Positions 44,666 to 55,372 of a stretch of DNA of 64,000 nt are shown one piece after another. The stretch is from Diaporthe sp. PMI_573. Lineage: Eukaryota; Ascomycota; Sordariomycetes; Diaporthales; Diaporthaceae. Where the stretch lies: positions 930,001 through 994,000 of the forward strand of contig JAJTUP010000008.1 of assembly GCA_021399435.1 (NCBI GenBank), written 5' to 3'. A program made the position numbers and the translations under genes. Below the pieces are notes generated by a model. The model saw nothing but the letters and a program-made list of their open reading frames with translations, was not told the origin of the DNA and ran no database searches. Each line of letters starts with the position of its first letter. The stretch's first letter is position 1.

Positions 44666-46617
44666 ATGTTTTGTCAATCTTTTATTCTAACCTCGCTACT
44701 TGCCTTGCCAAGTAGTTTTGCAGCTGCCGTGCCGTCCGAAAATTCCACATCAGCATGCGTGAACTCTCCTTCGACGAGATCATGCTGGAGCGAGGGTTTC
44801 GATATTTCGACTGATTGGTACGAATCAGTGCCCGACACTGGTGTCACTCGAGAGTACTGGTTCAATATTGAAAATGGCACTGCCTCTCCAGACGGTGTTG
44901 AAATCCCCGTAATGACCATCAATGGATCTCTTCCGGGTCCAACCATTATCGCTGATTGGGGCGACTGGGTCGGTCAGTATTTCCACGATTACCAGCGCGA
45001 AAACGCACGGTACTGACGAACTCGCGAATAAGTCGTGCACGTAATCAATGCACTTCAGAACAACGGAACTTCTATTCACTTCCACGGCATCAGACAGAAC
45101 TGGACCAACTACAACGATGGAGTACCAAGCGTCACCCAGTGTCCAATTGCCCCCGGGGACAGCTTCACCTACAAGTGGCGCGCGACCCAATACGGGTCCT
45201 CTTGGTATCATTCGCATTTCTACGTTCAGGCATGGGACGGAGTGTTTGGTGGTATACTGATAAATGGCCCTGCGACTGCGAACTATGACGTTGATCTGGG
45301 TAACTTGCTGCTCACAGACTGGTACCACGTATGTCGGATTCTATATGAAGAACTCCGAATCTTACCGACGCTGACGAATGCGCTACAATAGGATACTGCC
45401 GATAACCTTGCCCTGCAGGCCTCTATCTCTGGCCCTCCGACGGCTGCAAACGGCCTTATTAATGGCACGAATGTATACAACGAGACAGGTTCCCGCTTTG
45501 AGACAACCTTTGAGGCTGGGAAGAGGTACCGGCTGCGTCTTGTGAACACAGGAGCAGACAACCACATGAGGTTTATGATTGACAACCATACTCTTGAGGT
45601 TATTTCTACGGACTTTGTGCCCATCGTGCCTTACAACACTACCAACCTCTCGATTGGGCTTGGTCAGAGATATGATGTTATTGTGCAAGCAAAGGAGCAG
45701 ACCAGCGGCAACTTCTGGCTCCGCGCTATCCCGCAGGAGTCATGCTCGGATAATGACAGCGGTAAGTCACATAAACTGACCCGGCGCTCACCAGGAGGCT
45801 CCCGCTGACTTTTCTGTGTCGCCACAGCCGACAACATCAAGGGAATAATCAGATACGGCAACTCAACCGACGATCCTACAACGTCTGCGTACGACTACCA
45901 AGACTCCTGTAGCGACGAAGAGATGACCAAACTCGTTCCCTACCTAAGCATGTCAGCCGCCGACAGCTGGGACGTGGAGGAGTACCAAGACGCGGGTGTC
46001 CAGGTGACCGAGAACGCCCTGCTATGGACCATGGGCGGGTATTCGTTCCACAGCGAGTGGGACTATCCCACCGTGCAGCAGGCCCTCGAGGGCAACGACA
46101 CATGGACCGAGAAGCAGCGCGTGTTTCAGCTCCCCGAGGTCGACAAGTGGGTGTACATGGCCATCTCCTCCGTCTTCGCCGCGGACCACCCGATCCACCT
46201 GCACGGGCACGACTTCTGGATCCTGGATCAGGGGTTCGGGACGTGGAATAACGACACGAGCAATTTTGTCCTTGAGAACGCCCCGCGAAGGGATGTTGCC
46301 ATGCTGCCCGCGAGCGGCCATTTGGTCATTGCCTTCAAGACCGATAATCCTGGCGTGAGTTCCCCTGAAGGAGTGCTACACCAAATTTAATTCTGCTGTA
46401 CACGTGCTGAAAAACTTCTGCTCCTCAGGCCTGGCTGCTGCATTGCCATATCGCGTGGCACACTTCTGAGGGTCTCGCCGTCCAGTTCCTTGAGCGAGAG
46501 GATGAGATGGTGAGCACTGCTGGTGTTCTGGACAGCGATGCAATCAACGGCACGTGCGCGAACTGGAACTCATATGCCAATAAAGTCGAAATCGACCAAT
46601 TCGACAGTGGAGTGTGA
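44666..46617 (+). CDS. ascomycete laccase (multicopper oxidase)
   Basis: Five exons: 44666-44972, 45033-45328, 45392-45761, 45828-46354, 46429-46617; 562 residues. Secreted phenol oxidase using three Cu sites to reduce O2 to water. A signal peptide (residues 1-19) is followed by a Cys-containing N-terminal segment. All four copper signatures are present: HFHGIRQ, WYHSHF, HPIHLHGHDF and HCHIAWHTSEGL, the residue ten after the Cys being Leu (non-coordinating, high-potential type). The protein ends in DSGV, the C-terminal plug/processing motif of ascomycete laccases. Introns are 60, 63, 66 and 74 nt. Many N-glycosylation sites. Likely acts on lignin-derived or plant phenolics. Confidence 0.95.
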
Positions 46618-46851
46618 TGGAAGAGTTCAAGCACTTGGGATTTGCACGCTGCTAATGTGGAAGCCTTTCTTCTCTTTGTACATGTCCTTGTCGCCTTGGT
46701 GAGGCGCAGGTTGAGCTCATTTTAATACGGGTAGGAGTCAAGGTTGAGGTCTCATATGAATACACTCGTTCTATATATATCAGAAAAATTGTCTTCCGAC
46801 AAACAATGAAATTATCAATACCTAGACATGGCCTCATACGAGTGATTTTGA

Positions 46852-48488
46852 TCAGGCCCAGTCGTCTCCCCACCACCTATCCTCCCCCCACGGAGGTACA
46901 CCTGGGCCTTTGAATATCTTGCCTCCTTTCCAAACGAATTTGATGTTGTTCTTTTCTTGTAGAACACGGACATCTTCAACCGGGTTCGCTGTCAGGCCGA
47001 GAATATCCGCCTCATAGCCGACCTTCAGCTGTCCAGTCTTCGGCGCCTGTGCGCCTATTGTGAGGGGACCATTGGCGGTGGCTGCCTTGATTGCCTCAAG
47101 GTTACTGAGGCCGGCCTTAACAGCATACTCAAGCTCCAGTGCCATATTGACACCCGGCGGCGTATCAGTCCCCAGAGCGAATGTGCAGCCGGCTTCGATT
47201 GCCAGCTTGTAAGCCGCTAGGTGATACGCACCGCAGAGCTTCGCCTTCTCCCAACTCGACGGGTCTAACCCCTCCCCCCCTGTCGAGAGGAGGAATTCTG
47301 TGACGAGCCCTAACACATGTTAATCAACTGCTACGATATTTCACAACAAGATAGAAGAGTGACCGTAAAAGGAGAAGAAAGGCACTTACTGGTAGCCACG
47401 TAAACAGTTCCAGTCTCTTTGATGAGGTCAATGCACTCTTGGTCGGCGAATGACACATGCTCCACCGTCTTCACCCCGGCCTTAACTGCTGCCAATATAC
47501 CCGCCTTTGCGTGGACATGCGCCGCCACAGAACGGCCCTGCCTCGCTGCCTCTTCAACAATGACCTTGAGCTCCTCCTCGCTAAACTGCGCGTACTGGAC
47601 TTCATCGTCCCTGGACATGACCCCACCTGAGGCCAATACCTTGATGCATTTTGCGCCCCTTCGGATCTGCAGCCTCACTGCCCGGCGGCACTCATCCACA
47701 CCATCAACAATACAGCTGAAAGTCGACCCAAAATGGCCCGGAGTGACCTTCATGACCCCGAGGTTCTCATACACCACCCCAGCGGGCAAGTTGAAGACGT
47801 CCCCATGGCCGGCGGTCTGCGACAGGCAAGCACCAGCCCCGTAGATATTCGGCCCCACAATCTCCCCCTCGTTGATTGCCTTCGCGACCTCGCACCCAAA
47901 GCCGCCCACGTCGCGCAGGCTCGTATACCCGCGCTGGATCGCCTCCCAGCACCCGCGGGCGAGCCGTGCGCCGCCCGAAGCAGGGTGAAGAGTGACAATT
48001 CCCATGTAGCCAGGCCCTTCCTCGCCGGTGGTGCTGCCGCCGCCCAAGTGGACGTGGACGTCCCACAGCCCGGGCATTATATACTGGACACTGTAAGACC
48101 GGTGCGGCGCTGAGGTATACTTGTCCGGAATTTCGGATTGCTGGCCGACCCAAGCGATGAGCTTGTTCTCTATCACCAACGCGGCGTTGCTGAAGGGCTC
48201 ACCATCGCCCGGGATCAGAAGGTCAGCTTTGACTATGGTGAATGACTTCTTTTTTGTTGCCGCGACGGCGGCAGCAGTTTGACCTTGACCTGGCGCTCGG
48301 ATAGTCATCCCGTAAGCCATGGAATATAATTGCTGGGGAAAGCGGTGTGCCTCTGAGGACGTAGCAGCAGTGCGCAATGGCATGTCCGCAAAGGACTCGG
48401 AGTCATTACGCATTTGCTCGTCGTCAGCGACGGCCGAGACAGCGACTCCCGAGCCCTGATCTTGTGGTTCAGCTGTTCGTCTGGTCAT
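46852..48488 (-). CDS. amidohydrolase (imidazolonepropionase / Xaa-Pro-dipeptidase-like)
   Basis: Two exons on the minus strand: 47390-48488 and 46852-47309; 518 residues. TIM-barrel metal-dependent hydrolase: HVHLGG (first metal site), IKVLASGG (carboxylated Lys candidate), AAHVHAKAG and VEHVSF (metal His), and LGTDTPPG (catalytic Asp), followed by the C-terminal beta domain (ADILGLTANPVEDVRVL). No signal peptide. The first about 75 residues are polar and not part of the enzyme core, so initiation at a later Met (MAYGMTIRAP) is possible. The substrate is unknown; the family cleaves amides of small molecules or dipeptides. Its 3' end converges with the laccase. Confidence 0.88.
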
Positions 48489-48529
48489 GCTGTTCAACAG
48501 ATTGCATGAGCCAGGCAGTGATTGATTCC

Positions 48530-48560
<31 letters not shown>

Positions 48561-49266
48561 GCAAAAGCTTGATGAGGAACAGGGAGATAAGGACAGATGA
48601 CAGCGTGGAGGTTGCGGGGCTCAGAGGATTACATGGCTGCGTGGATGGAGATCGGAACGTAAATCTGCCGCTAGCTCCCCTGTAGGAAGGTGAGACATGC
48701 AACAAGACTTTACCACAATAGAAGAGACAGTGTCGTGTCACCGAAATTCACCACCAGCATGCCAATTGATTGTGCGGAACGGCCGGAATACTATACATGT
48801 GGTTTCTTGCCGATAAGGTCAACGATGGTGCTGCACACATGAAACCGATAATTAAAGGTCAAGCACATGGACCTTTACGCCGTCTTGTTATCAGTGAAAA
48901 CGACTGGGGGCTTCCTGCAACTCGATGTGAGCCCTGCCCAGGTGGTCGCAAGGCTGATTACCTGTCAAGACTCAACAGACACCCCCAAGTCCACAAAAGA
49001 AGAGGTGGTCTACGTTGCCTCGAGTATCAATTCTCAAATTGTGGAAGGAACGGTGCAGTCGCCGCATGAAAGCTTGGTAAGGACGACAATGACAATTGCA
49101 TTGCATTACTTTGGACTTGTGATGGCTGGCTTCCTCTTCTTTCTGTCATGCTCTTTCACATTCGGTAAATCCTCTCTATGCGCTTCTCCCCAGAAAGCTT
49201 CGGGGCAGTATTTTGATACCAGTCTTTGCAATCGATTTTAAGATACCGACTCAGACTTAGCCAGAA
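48489..49266. other. divergent intergenic region with a 27-bp A tract
   Basis: Holds the amidohydrolase promoter (minus) and that of the next plus-strand gene. A 124-codon frame at 48867-49241 has no recognised product. Confidence 0.45.
48530..48556. repeat. A27 homopolymer
   Basis: 27 consecutive A on the plus strand, thus a T27 tract about 42 bp before the chosen ATG of the amidohydrolase. Confidence 0.95.
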
Positions 49267-50047
49267 TGCCCAAGCCAGACCTCGAAGACAGCATAGACGA
49301 GCTTTCTCCCGACCAGATGGCAAAGGTTCTCAAGAATCTTGCCGCTGATGCTGCCACCAAAGAAAGCGTGGTGGCCGCCGTGCAGCTGGCCCACGAGCAG
49401 GTAAGCCAAAATTACGCCCCCTCGAATCTTGAACACAAGGTCTGACAAATGTCATTCGTCTCCTTAGCCTCTGGGAAAAGCAGTCACTAGACGGTCATTT
49501 CTTGGTCGTGTTGCGAGAACCGTTGGACGAAAGTCCAAGCCGGAGGCATTTTACAAAGACGAGTACAGCATCCGCAGAGACAATCACGCCGAACCCGAAG
49601 ACTACGCCTAGTGATACAAACACGAGCGCAGTATCCTCAGAGACAATCAGGCCAAACCCGGCTACCACACGTCATGATATCCAAATATGCTATAATTGCC
49701 TCAAACCTTTTCGGCTCTCGATGCAAGACAAGCCGCATGTGTTCTCAGGCTGTAGGGGGACATCCAGGTATGTAGACCTATCAAGACTGATTTCGAGCGA
49801 GAGCTGCAACACAGACACACTCTGACCACTCGGTCGTTGCACAGGCAGGATGGAAAAGCTCCAAAATGTTCTTGGTGCCGAGAGATTGGAACAAGTGAAG
49901 CAGGGGTACGCGGCCAAGGGGGACCCAGTCCCTGACAAATTCTGGACTTGCTGTCACAGCGTCCGATTCTCACCCGGGTGCAATGTACTCCCACGCCATG
50001 TCTGCTCCGAGGAAATGCCTTTTTACGCAGCGCCCAAAGGCGCCTAG
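49266..50047 (+). CDS. uncharacterised protein with CxxC / CC-GC Cys motifs, uncertain exon 2
   Basis: Proposed exons 49266-49400, 49484-49767, 49849-50047; 205 residues. Exon 1 encodes a helical MPKPDLEDSIDELSP start; exon 2 a Thr/Ser/Pro-rich linker built from a 63-bp tandem repeat and then CYNCLKPF; exon 3 a helical part and FWTCCHSVRFSPGC...H, which together look like a Cys/His metal site. The stronger acceptor at 49466-49467 gives another frame (SIRRDN repeats) that stops after 47 codons at TAG 49609. The acceptor before exon 3 is a CAG/GCAG pair, and only the second keeps the frame. The gene may be intact, alternatively spliced or decaying; function not recognised. Confidence 0.4.
49561..49686 (+). 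repeat. 63-bp tandem duplication inside an exon
   Basis: 49561-49623 and 49624-49686 are direct copies, well matched over the first 45 bases (for example TCAGAGACAATCA versus GCAGAGACAATCA). A multiple of three, so the frame is kept. Confidence 0.75.
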
Positions 50048-51036
50048 GAGGAGCCGGAGTGAGCAACAATTCATCTGCAAGGTTGCTGTTTCTGAATGTT
50101 ACGCGGAGAGAGAGTGTCTCATGGCGTATTCAACAATTTATGACAGGAGGCTTCGCCGTGGGGAGTTGCGCAGCATGGTGTGGTGACCTCTTCGTTCGTC
50201 AGCCCCCCCGAGAGAGTCTTTGTCGCAGATCTCTACTGGTTCCTATGAACTATCATAATGAGTACCGAGCCTTACAGGCCCGCTTCTTCAGCACTATTTT
50301 CGCCTCGTTCAGTCATCGCCTGTCCATCAGTCCAGCAAAGGCTCTTTTTTTTTTGTCCCCAGGTCCTTTTCACTGGTGCGCAACTCAGCATGCTTGGTGG
50401 AAGTCTGGTCGGGACTGGCACCCTTTCCCCATTCAGGCGTATCGAGGGCACCCCCATGCATCCGGATGACCCCTGTAGCCATTGCGCCGCGAAGGGGAGC
50501 TCCATCGCTGCTGCGTGAGCTGTGGTTCGAGCTATAGCCTAAAGTTGACACATCCGCCGCCTCTGTCGTCAATGCCGCGCCCCAGTCAATTGTGGGCGTT
50601 ATTCAGCTGCTGTGTTGAGATGAAATGATGGCAGACTTTGAGCGGTAGGATTCAACGCGCCTAGGTGCCCAGTTGATCAACAGAAGCTTGCCGCTGAGGC
50701 CCACTAATCGGCCCCCGTGGCGGTCTCGGCTGCCTCGGTGGTTCGCCCGCGATTCAGAGATGCACCAATCCACATGGGTCCCGGGGTTGCATCGAGGAGT
50801 TCAGCTGCGTGGGACTAGCCACCCATTTCCCGACCGAAGTGGAATGGCTTCCTGCAGTGCTACCCCCCAGTGCGGCTCCTTTTGTAAGGCCCGTTGCCAG
50901 CAGACTCTTCTTTTTTGCACTTCTCCTCTCGCAGAGTCTCATTGCTGCGCTGGCGTTCTGAGGGGATTTGCTCAACCTCCGTCCCAGAAGAACCATCCCA
51001 GAAGAACCATCCCACCATGGACAACCTCGTCCCAAT
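50048..51036. other. intergenic, nothing recognised
   Basis: Includes a T9 run near 50347 and presumably the promoter and leader of the CorA-like gene. Open frames on both strands have no recognised product. Confidence 0.4.
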
Positions 51037-53138
51037 ATGCCAAGAACAAGCATGAAAGGCCCTAGGCTCGGGCCGGGCCCATTTCCTGTCCGGGAGTGGT
51101 TGACGGCCTATTCCCACGGGGATGTCAATAGGCACGAGGAATTGCAAAAATGGCGTTGGGGCCCTGACGGCTGGATAAGTCCCGCTCCCAAGTCGTAGGC
51201 ATTGCACACTACTCCCTTCTTGTTCGGCACGAGTTCTGACATGACTTTTGGGATAGGGGTCCATACTTGATCCATGTCAAATCATTGGCCTCTCGATGGC
51301 CGCACCTGCAACTTCTGGCCGACTTCATGGACGTTGGCACGCATCCCATTAGATGGAACCCGCAAGCCCCAGGCGCGTATCCTGCTGACCCTACTAAGAG
51401 AGGTACGCTCAACTTCTCTAAACGCATACCAGCGTTCTAAAGCTAGGAAGGTTCCTGCTGACTGCGGTCTTGCGGGCGTTGTCTCCGAGCCTGACTGATA
51501 ACGTTCTGCAGAAAAATGCAAACATGAGCGCATGAAAAGGACTAATATATGCCTTCTGGAGTATCCAAAAGAAGGCCCTGGCGTTGAGGAAAAACGATTC
51601 ACTGATATTGGCGAACTGAAGGACTGCCTTGCTGAGATGAGCGAGAATGAGTCTGTGACCACCAGACTCTTTGTGGTAGAGGACCTATCTCGCGACGTTA
51701 TCGAGGTTCTCGGGTGTCACTTCAAAATTGACCCGTCTTTCTTCCGAGAACACATCGTTGACTACGCTTGGTATAACACTAGTAAGGAGCACGAAACGGC
51801 AGGATAAAATTAGGCCATTCCTTGCTTCTGCGATCATTTGGCTGACAGAGTCCACGTCAGGCGACTGGTGGCGTGACCCACCCAATCTGGACCTAGTCTC
51901 CAGACGCCAAAACTGGTTCCAGCTTCGTTTCGTGAGAGCGAGGAATTTCCTTAACAGCAGGCTCTTTTCCCAGGGCGTTGAAGATTCCAAACAATTCAAC
52001 GTTTTCCGCCGATTGGATCGCGATTTCAACAGCAATAACTTTTGGGACAAGCACGACAAAGAAGAGGCCAAGGTGGGACTCACTCGAAGCAGGGCGACGT
52101 GCTGGATCCAAGCGCCAGGGAAGAAGGACGGCATCACATACGGCATACTCCTACTGGATCCAACCGTCAAAACTGGAAATCCCTTGTGGCTGAAGTATCG
52201 AAACTGGGAAAAGATACCACCCGTGGGGGAGCCTCTTCCAAAAACCCCCAAGCCACCCAGCGATAACTTCTTTGAAGATTTTATATACTGGGCCAAAAGG
52301 CCCGACATGTTCAGTTTCCCGGAGTCAGGCAGCTCCTCATCCCCAATTTGCGTCCCGACGCAGGCCCTACTGCACCTTGTCTGCACGGAGTGGCTCACCA
52401 TGGTAGACTACATCAAGACGCGTCTAAACCAAGTCGACTGGGGCATCGCCTTTCCGAACGACTTCCTGGAGAAGGAGGAGCAGATCGACGAGCACCTCAC
52501 CAAGCTTCACCACTGGAGGCGGGTGGTGCCACTCTACCGCGAGATGATCGCTGAGACGTTCCTACGCGTGTTCCGGGAGACGGCGCACCCGAACAGAATG
52601 CATCCGGGTCGCAACATCCACGAGCCGGCCCCCAAGTCTGCCAGTGCTTTGGGCGAGATGATGGACACCGAATGCATCAACGCGTACCAGCAGGACTTTG
52701 CTCTTGTGCTGGGGTACATGGAGGAATTCCAGAGCAGGATTGACCGACTGACGGATGTTGTCACCGCGGTGATTAACATGGGCGATTCTCGGAGGGGCTA
52801 TAAGGACAACAAAAACCTGCGTATGTCATCCCATCCCGCCTTCTGCTTTGTTCCTTCAATCATTTAGCTAACATGCTGAAGAATGGTTGACCTGGCTCGC
52901 TACTTTCTTCATCCCGCTCAGTTTCGTCGCGACGCTGCTATCAATGACAACGGACCCCATTGAGCAACTTGGCCCTATCACCCGACTGTGGGCAATGATA
53001 GCGGTACCAAGCGGGCTGACGATCATGATTATAGTAGGCGTCTTTAGCGTTGCCACGTGGAGGAGGGCGATTCGGAAGTTCTGGTCTGAATTCCCGTGGT
53101 TCGGGGAGGCCAGGCCTTTCAAACCAAAGAGGGCTTGA
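51037..53138 (+). CDS. CorA-like membrane protein (fungal Mg2+ transporter-related)
   Basis: Five exons: 51037-51194, 51257-51402, 51512-51781, 51861-52820, 52882-53138; 596 residues. A large soluble N-terminal part contains IDPSFFREHI, a central WWRDPPNLDLVSRRQNWFQLRF block and long helices. It is followed by two closely spaced C-terminal spans (WLTWLATFFIPLSFVATLLSM and GLTIMIIVGVFSVATW) and a short basic tail. This is the architecture of the CorA superfamily, and the region before the first span (DRLTDVVTAVINMGDSRR) corresponds to its stalk helix. The GMN ion-selectivity motif is not seen, as in many fungal CorA-like proteins, so Mg2+ transport is uncertain. The start is the first in-frame ATG; an upstream exon is possible. 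Confidence 0.72.
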
Positions 53139-53859
53139 GAGGTCAAGGTTTGTGCATATGGGGCATCGAGACTGTATGAGGTGGCATCTACAACAGCGAA
53201 ACAGCACGTTGGTCGCTGTCCATCAGGTCAGGACTTGTCATTTTCTCTTTTCCCATATATCACGATTTACGACTGCATGATAAATAGCGACCTTTACTGC
53301 TTTGAGGCGATTAAGGAGAATTAGCTACTTCTCGAGACCATAAGAGCCAATGTTGTCCGTTGTGTCCGGTTAAGAGCCTTCGCTGTATCTCCCGATTGAA
53401 CACGCCTTGTGATAGATGAGCCGTGAAGTCATATGTACCGCTGCGGGGGCCGTCAGTCGGAAGGCCTCAGATATGCTTGGTGCAGAAGAATCATCAGTCT
53501 CAGCACCAGATACCATCCTGACCGCACAAGCACCTCGCCAGGCGAGAGGCGGATGCTTTCCGGCGCCGCAGAGAGACGAGTCCGGCACGCGATTAAGATC
53601 ATTCATACACTTGTACCGGGGAGAAAGTAATTGAAGAGGCAGAAGTCTCTTTGGAAATTGTGATCAGTGAAGCCTACGGTGGTTCAGCTATGTACATGGA
53701 AATGCTATATATGTCCTGCAAGAAGCAAAAGTGAATCTTCTATCTTGCGCCACGACTCCGCGATCAGGCTCACTGGAGATCATGTGTTGTTTTTGATGCA
53801 ACGGCGCGTCTGTCATGCCACCATCCTGGAACAGGTGTGCACATCTTCTGGACCGAGAT
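53139..53859. other. intergenic between convergent genes
   Basis: 3' flanks of the CorA-like gene and the GH7 gene. No gene seen. Confidence 0.45.
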
Positions 53860-55372
53860 TTAGAGGGCGTTAAACGTACTGTTGATAGTACCATACTTGA
53901 TGTTCCTAATGGTGACGTTAGTCCTGCTACGGATCCTAAAGTGTTGCATTCCAAAACATAAAAGTCGGGGATCTGTTGCAAGAGAAAAGTGACACTGACG
54001 AGTAGATGACGGTGGCATCAGCAGCGCTGTCCTCAATGTCGGCAGGGGCTCCGGAGCTGGTCGGGCAACTGCCACGCTCGACACCAGGCTGGGTGGAGTC
54101 GGTTGGGTATGTGGAGTCGAGCCAGAGCATGTTGGCGTAGTGCTGCGGAATTTAGGTCAGTGCTAGGTATTGAAAGATATTCAGGTGAAAGAAACTTACG
54201 TCATCCCACAGAGACATGACCAAGACCATACCGGACTTCATGGCGGTCGTCATGGAGTCGAAGCCGCCCTTCTCCTTGAAGGTATCGGTGTTGTTGGTAG
54301 CAGCCTTCTGGGCGGTGCAGAAATCAGGGGTGATGGAGTTGCCAGAGACGCCCTCCAGGTTGGACTCAGCATTGCCAATGGTCTTGCCGTCCTGAACGTA
54401 GAAGCGCTTGATCTCGCTCAGAGCACCGGCATCGTTAGTGAGGAACTGGGTGACAACAGTGAACACCTTAGAAGTATCCACAAATTCAGAGCCCTTTCCA
54501 TAGTAAGAGGTGTTTCCGAAGCGGTAAGGGTTGAAGTCACATCCGTCGGCGTCACAGACACCAGCGTTGCGCTCGGAGGAGTAGGTACCTCCGCAGCTGT
54601 CCCCAGAACACATCGTCTGGGAGGTATTAGAACAACTGTGAGGAGTCAGGGCAGTAGAGACGACGTTGGCCTCCCAGACGTCCATTTCTGAACAACATGA
54701 TCCCATCTCACCCACGCCCGAATTGACATCATTGGAGGACGGGGTCCATCCGTCAACATTGGCCTGGCCGTTGATGAACTTCAGGTCACGAGGGCACTGA
54801 GCATCACAGTAGCCAGTTCCATACTTGGCACCAGCCTTGTTGCCGGCGTACTTGGACAAGCCACCGTCGGCGTCCATGGAGACGAAGTACAAGGCTCCGT
54901 TCAGGCCGCAGGGCAACTTGGAGACGTCGACATCGAAGGTGAACTCCTTGCCCAGAAGGTCAAACATCTGGTACTCGGTGTCCGAGGCCATCAGGAAAGT
55001 ACGGCTACCGACGTTCTTGTCAGTGCCCTGGGTGACGAAGCTAAGCTTCAGGGCAGTGTCGTCGGACGTGATGCCGTAGGTGGCCTCGTAGTCAGCGCCA
55101 TCGACGCAGCAGTTGGAAGCGCAGGTCTCGTCGTCGGGGCAGAGAGCAGAATTCCACTCGCTTCCGGTGTAGCAGTTGGTCGAACCGGAGGTGTCGTGAG
55201 TCCAACGCCAGTTGGCATCAATCGTCACACTTCCAGATGTGTTTGTGCAACCGGAAGCAGTGCACTCAGCCCAGCTCAAGGCCGGCTTTGTCTCGGTGGT
55301 GGTTGTGCAGGCTTGCTGCGCGCGGCTCGCCGCGGCGAAGAGGGCAGAAACAAGGGCAGCTCGCTGCGCCAT
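53860..55372 (-). CDS. GH7 cellobiohydrolase, single-domain (no CBM1)
   Basis: Three exons on the minus strand: 54200-55372, 54000-54142, 53860-53905; 453 residues. Secreted exo-cellulase releasing cellobiose from reducing ends. A signal peptide (about residues 1-18) precedes the GH7 domain starting [16 protein letters not shown]. The catalytic triad Glu229, Asp231, Glu234 lies in [12 protein letters not shown]; the many paired cysteines of the family are present. The protein ends with the family's terminal strand (IYSNIKYG...) and lacks a linker and cellulose-binding module. The second intron is introner-like copy E, separating the last 46 nt of coding sequence. The first intron is 57 nt with a normal GTAAGT donor. 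Confidence 0.95.
53906..53999 (-). repeat. introner-like element copy E (GH7 intron)
   Basis: 94 nt on the minus strand, GTCAGT...CATTAG. Equals copy A except for two substitutions and a 10-nt deletion between two AATG repeats. Confidence 0.93.

Noticed and set aside
48530..48556. A27 run considered as the poly(A) tail of a retrotransposed sequence.
   Set aside because: No coding or retroelement sequence precedes it and no flanking target duplication is visible; a simple homopolymer in a promoter is the plainer reading.
48867..49241. 124-codon plus-strand frame with a hydrophobic segment just before the gene at 49266.
   Set aside because: No family recognised and composition resembles non-coding sequence; could be 5' leader.
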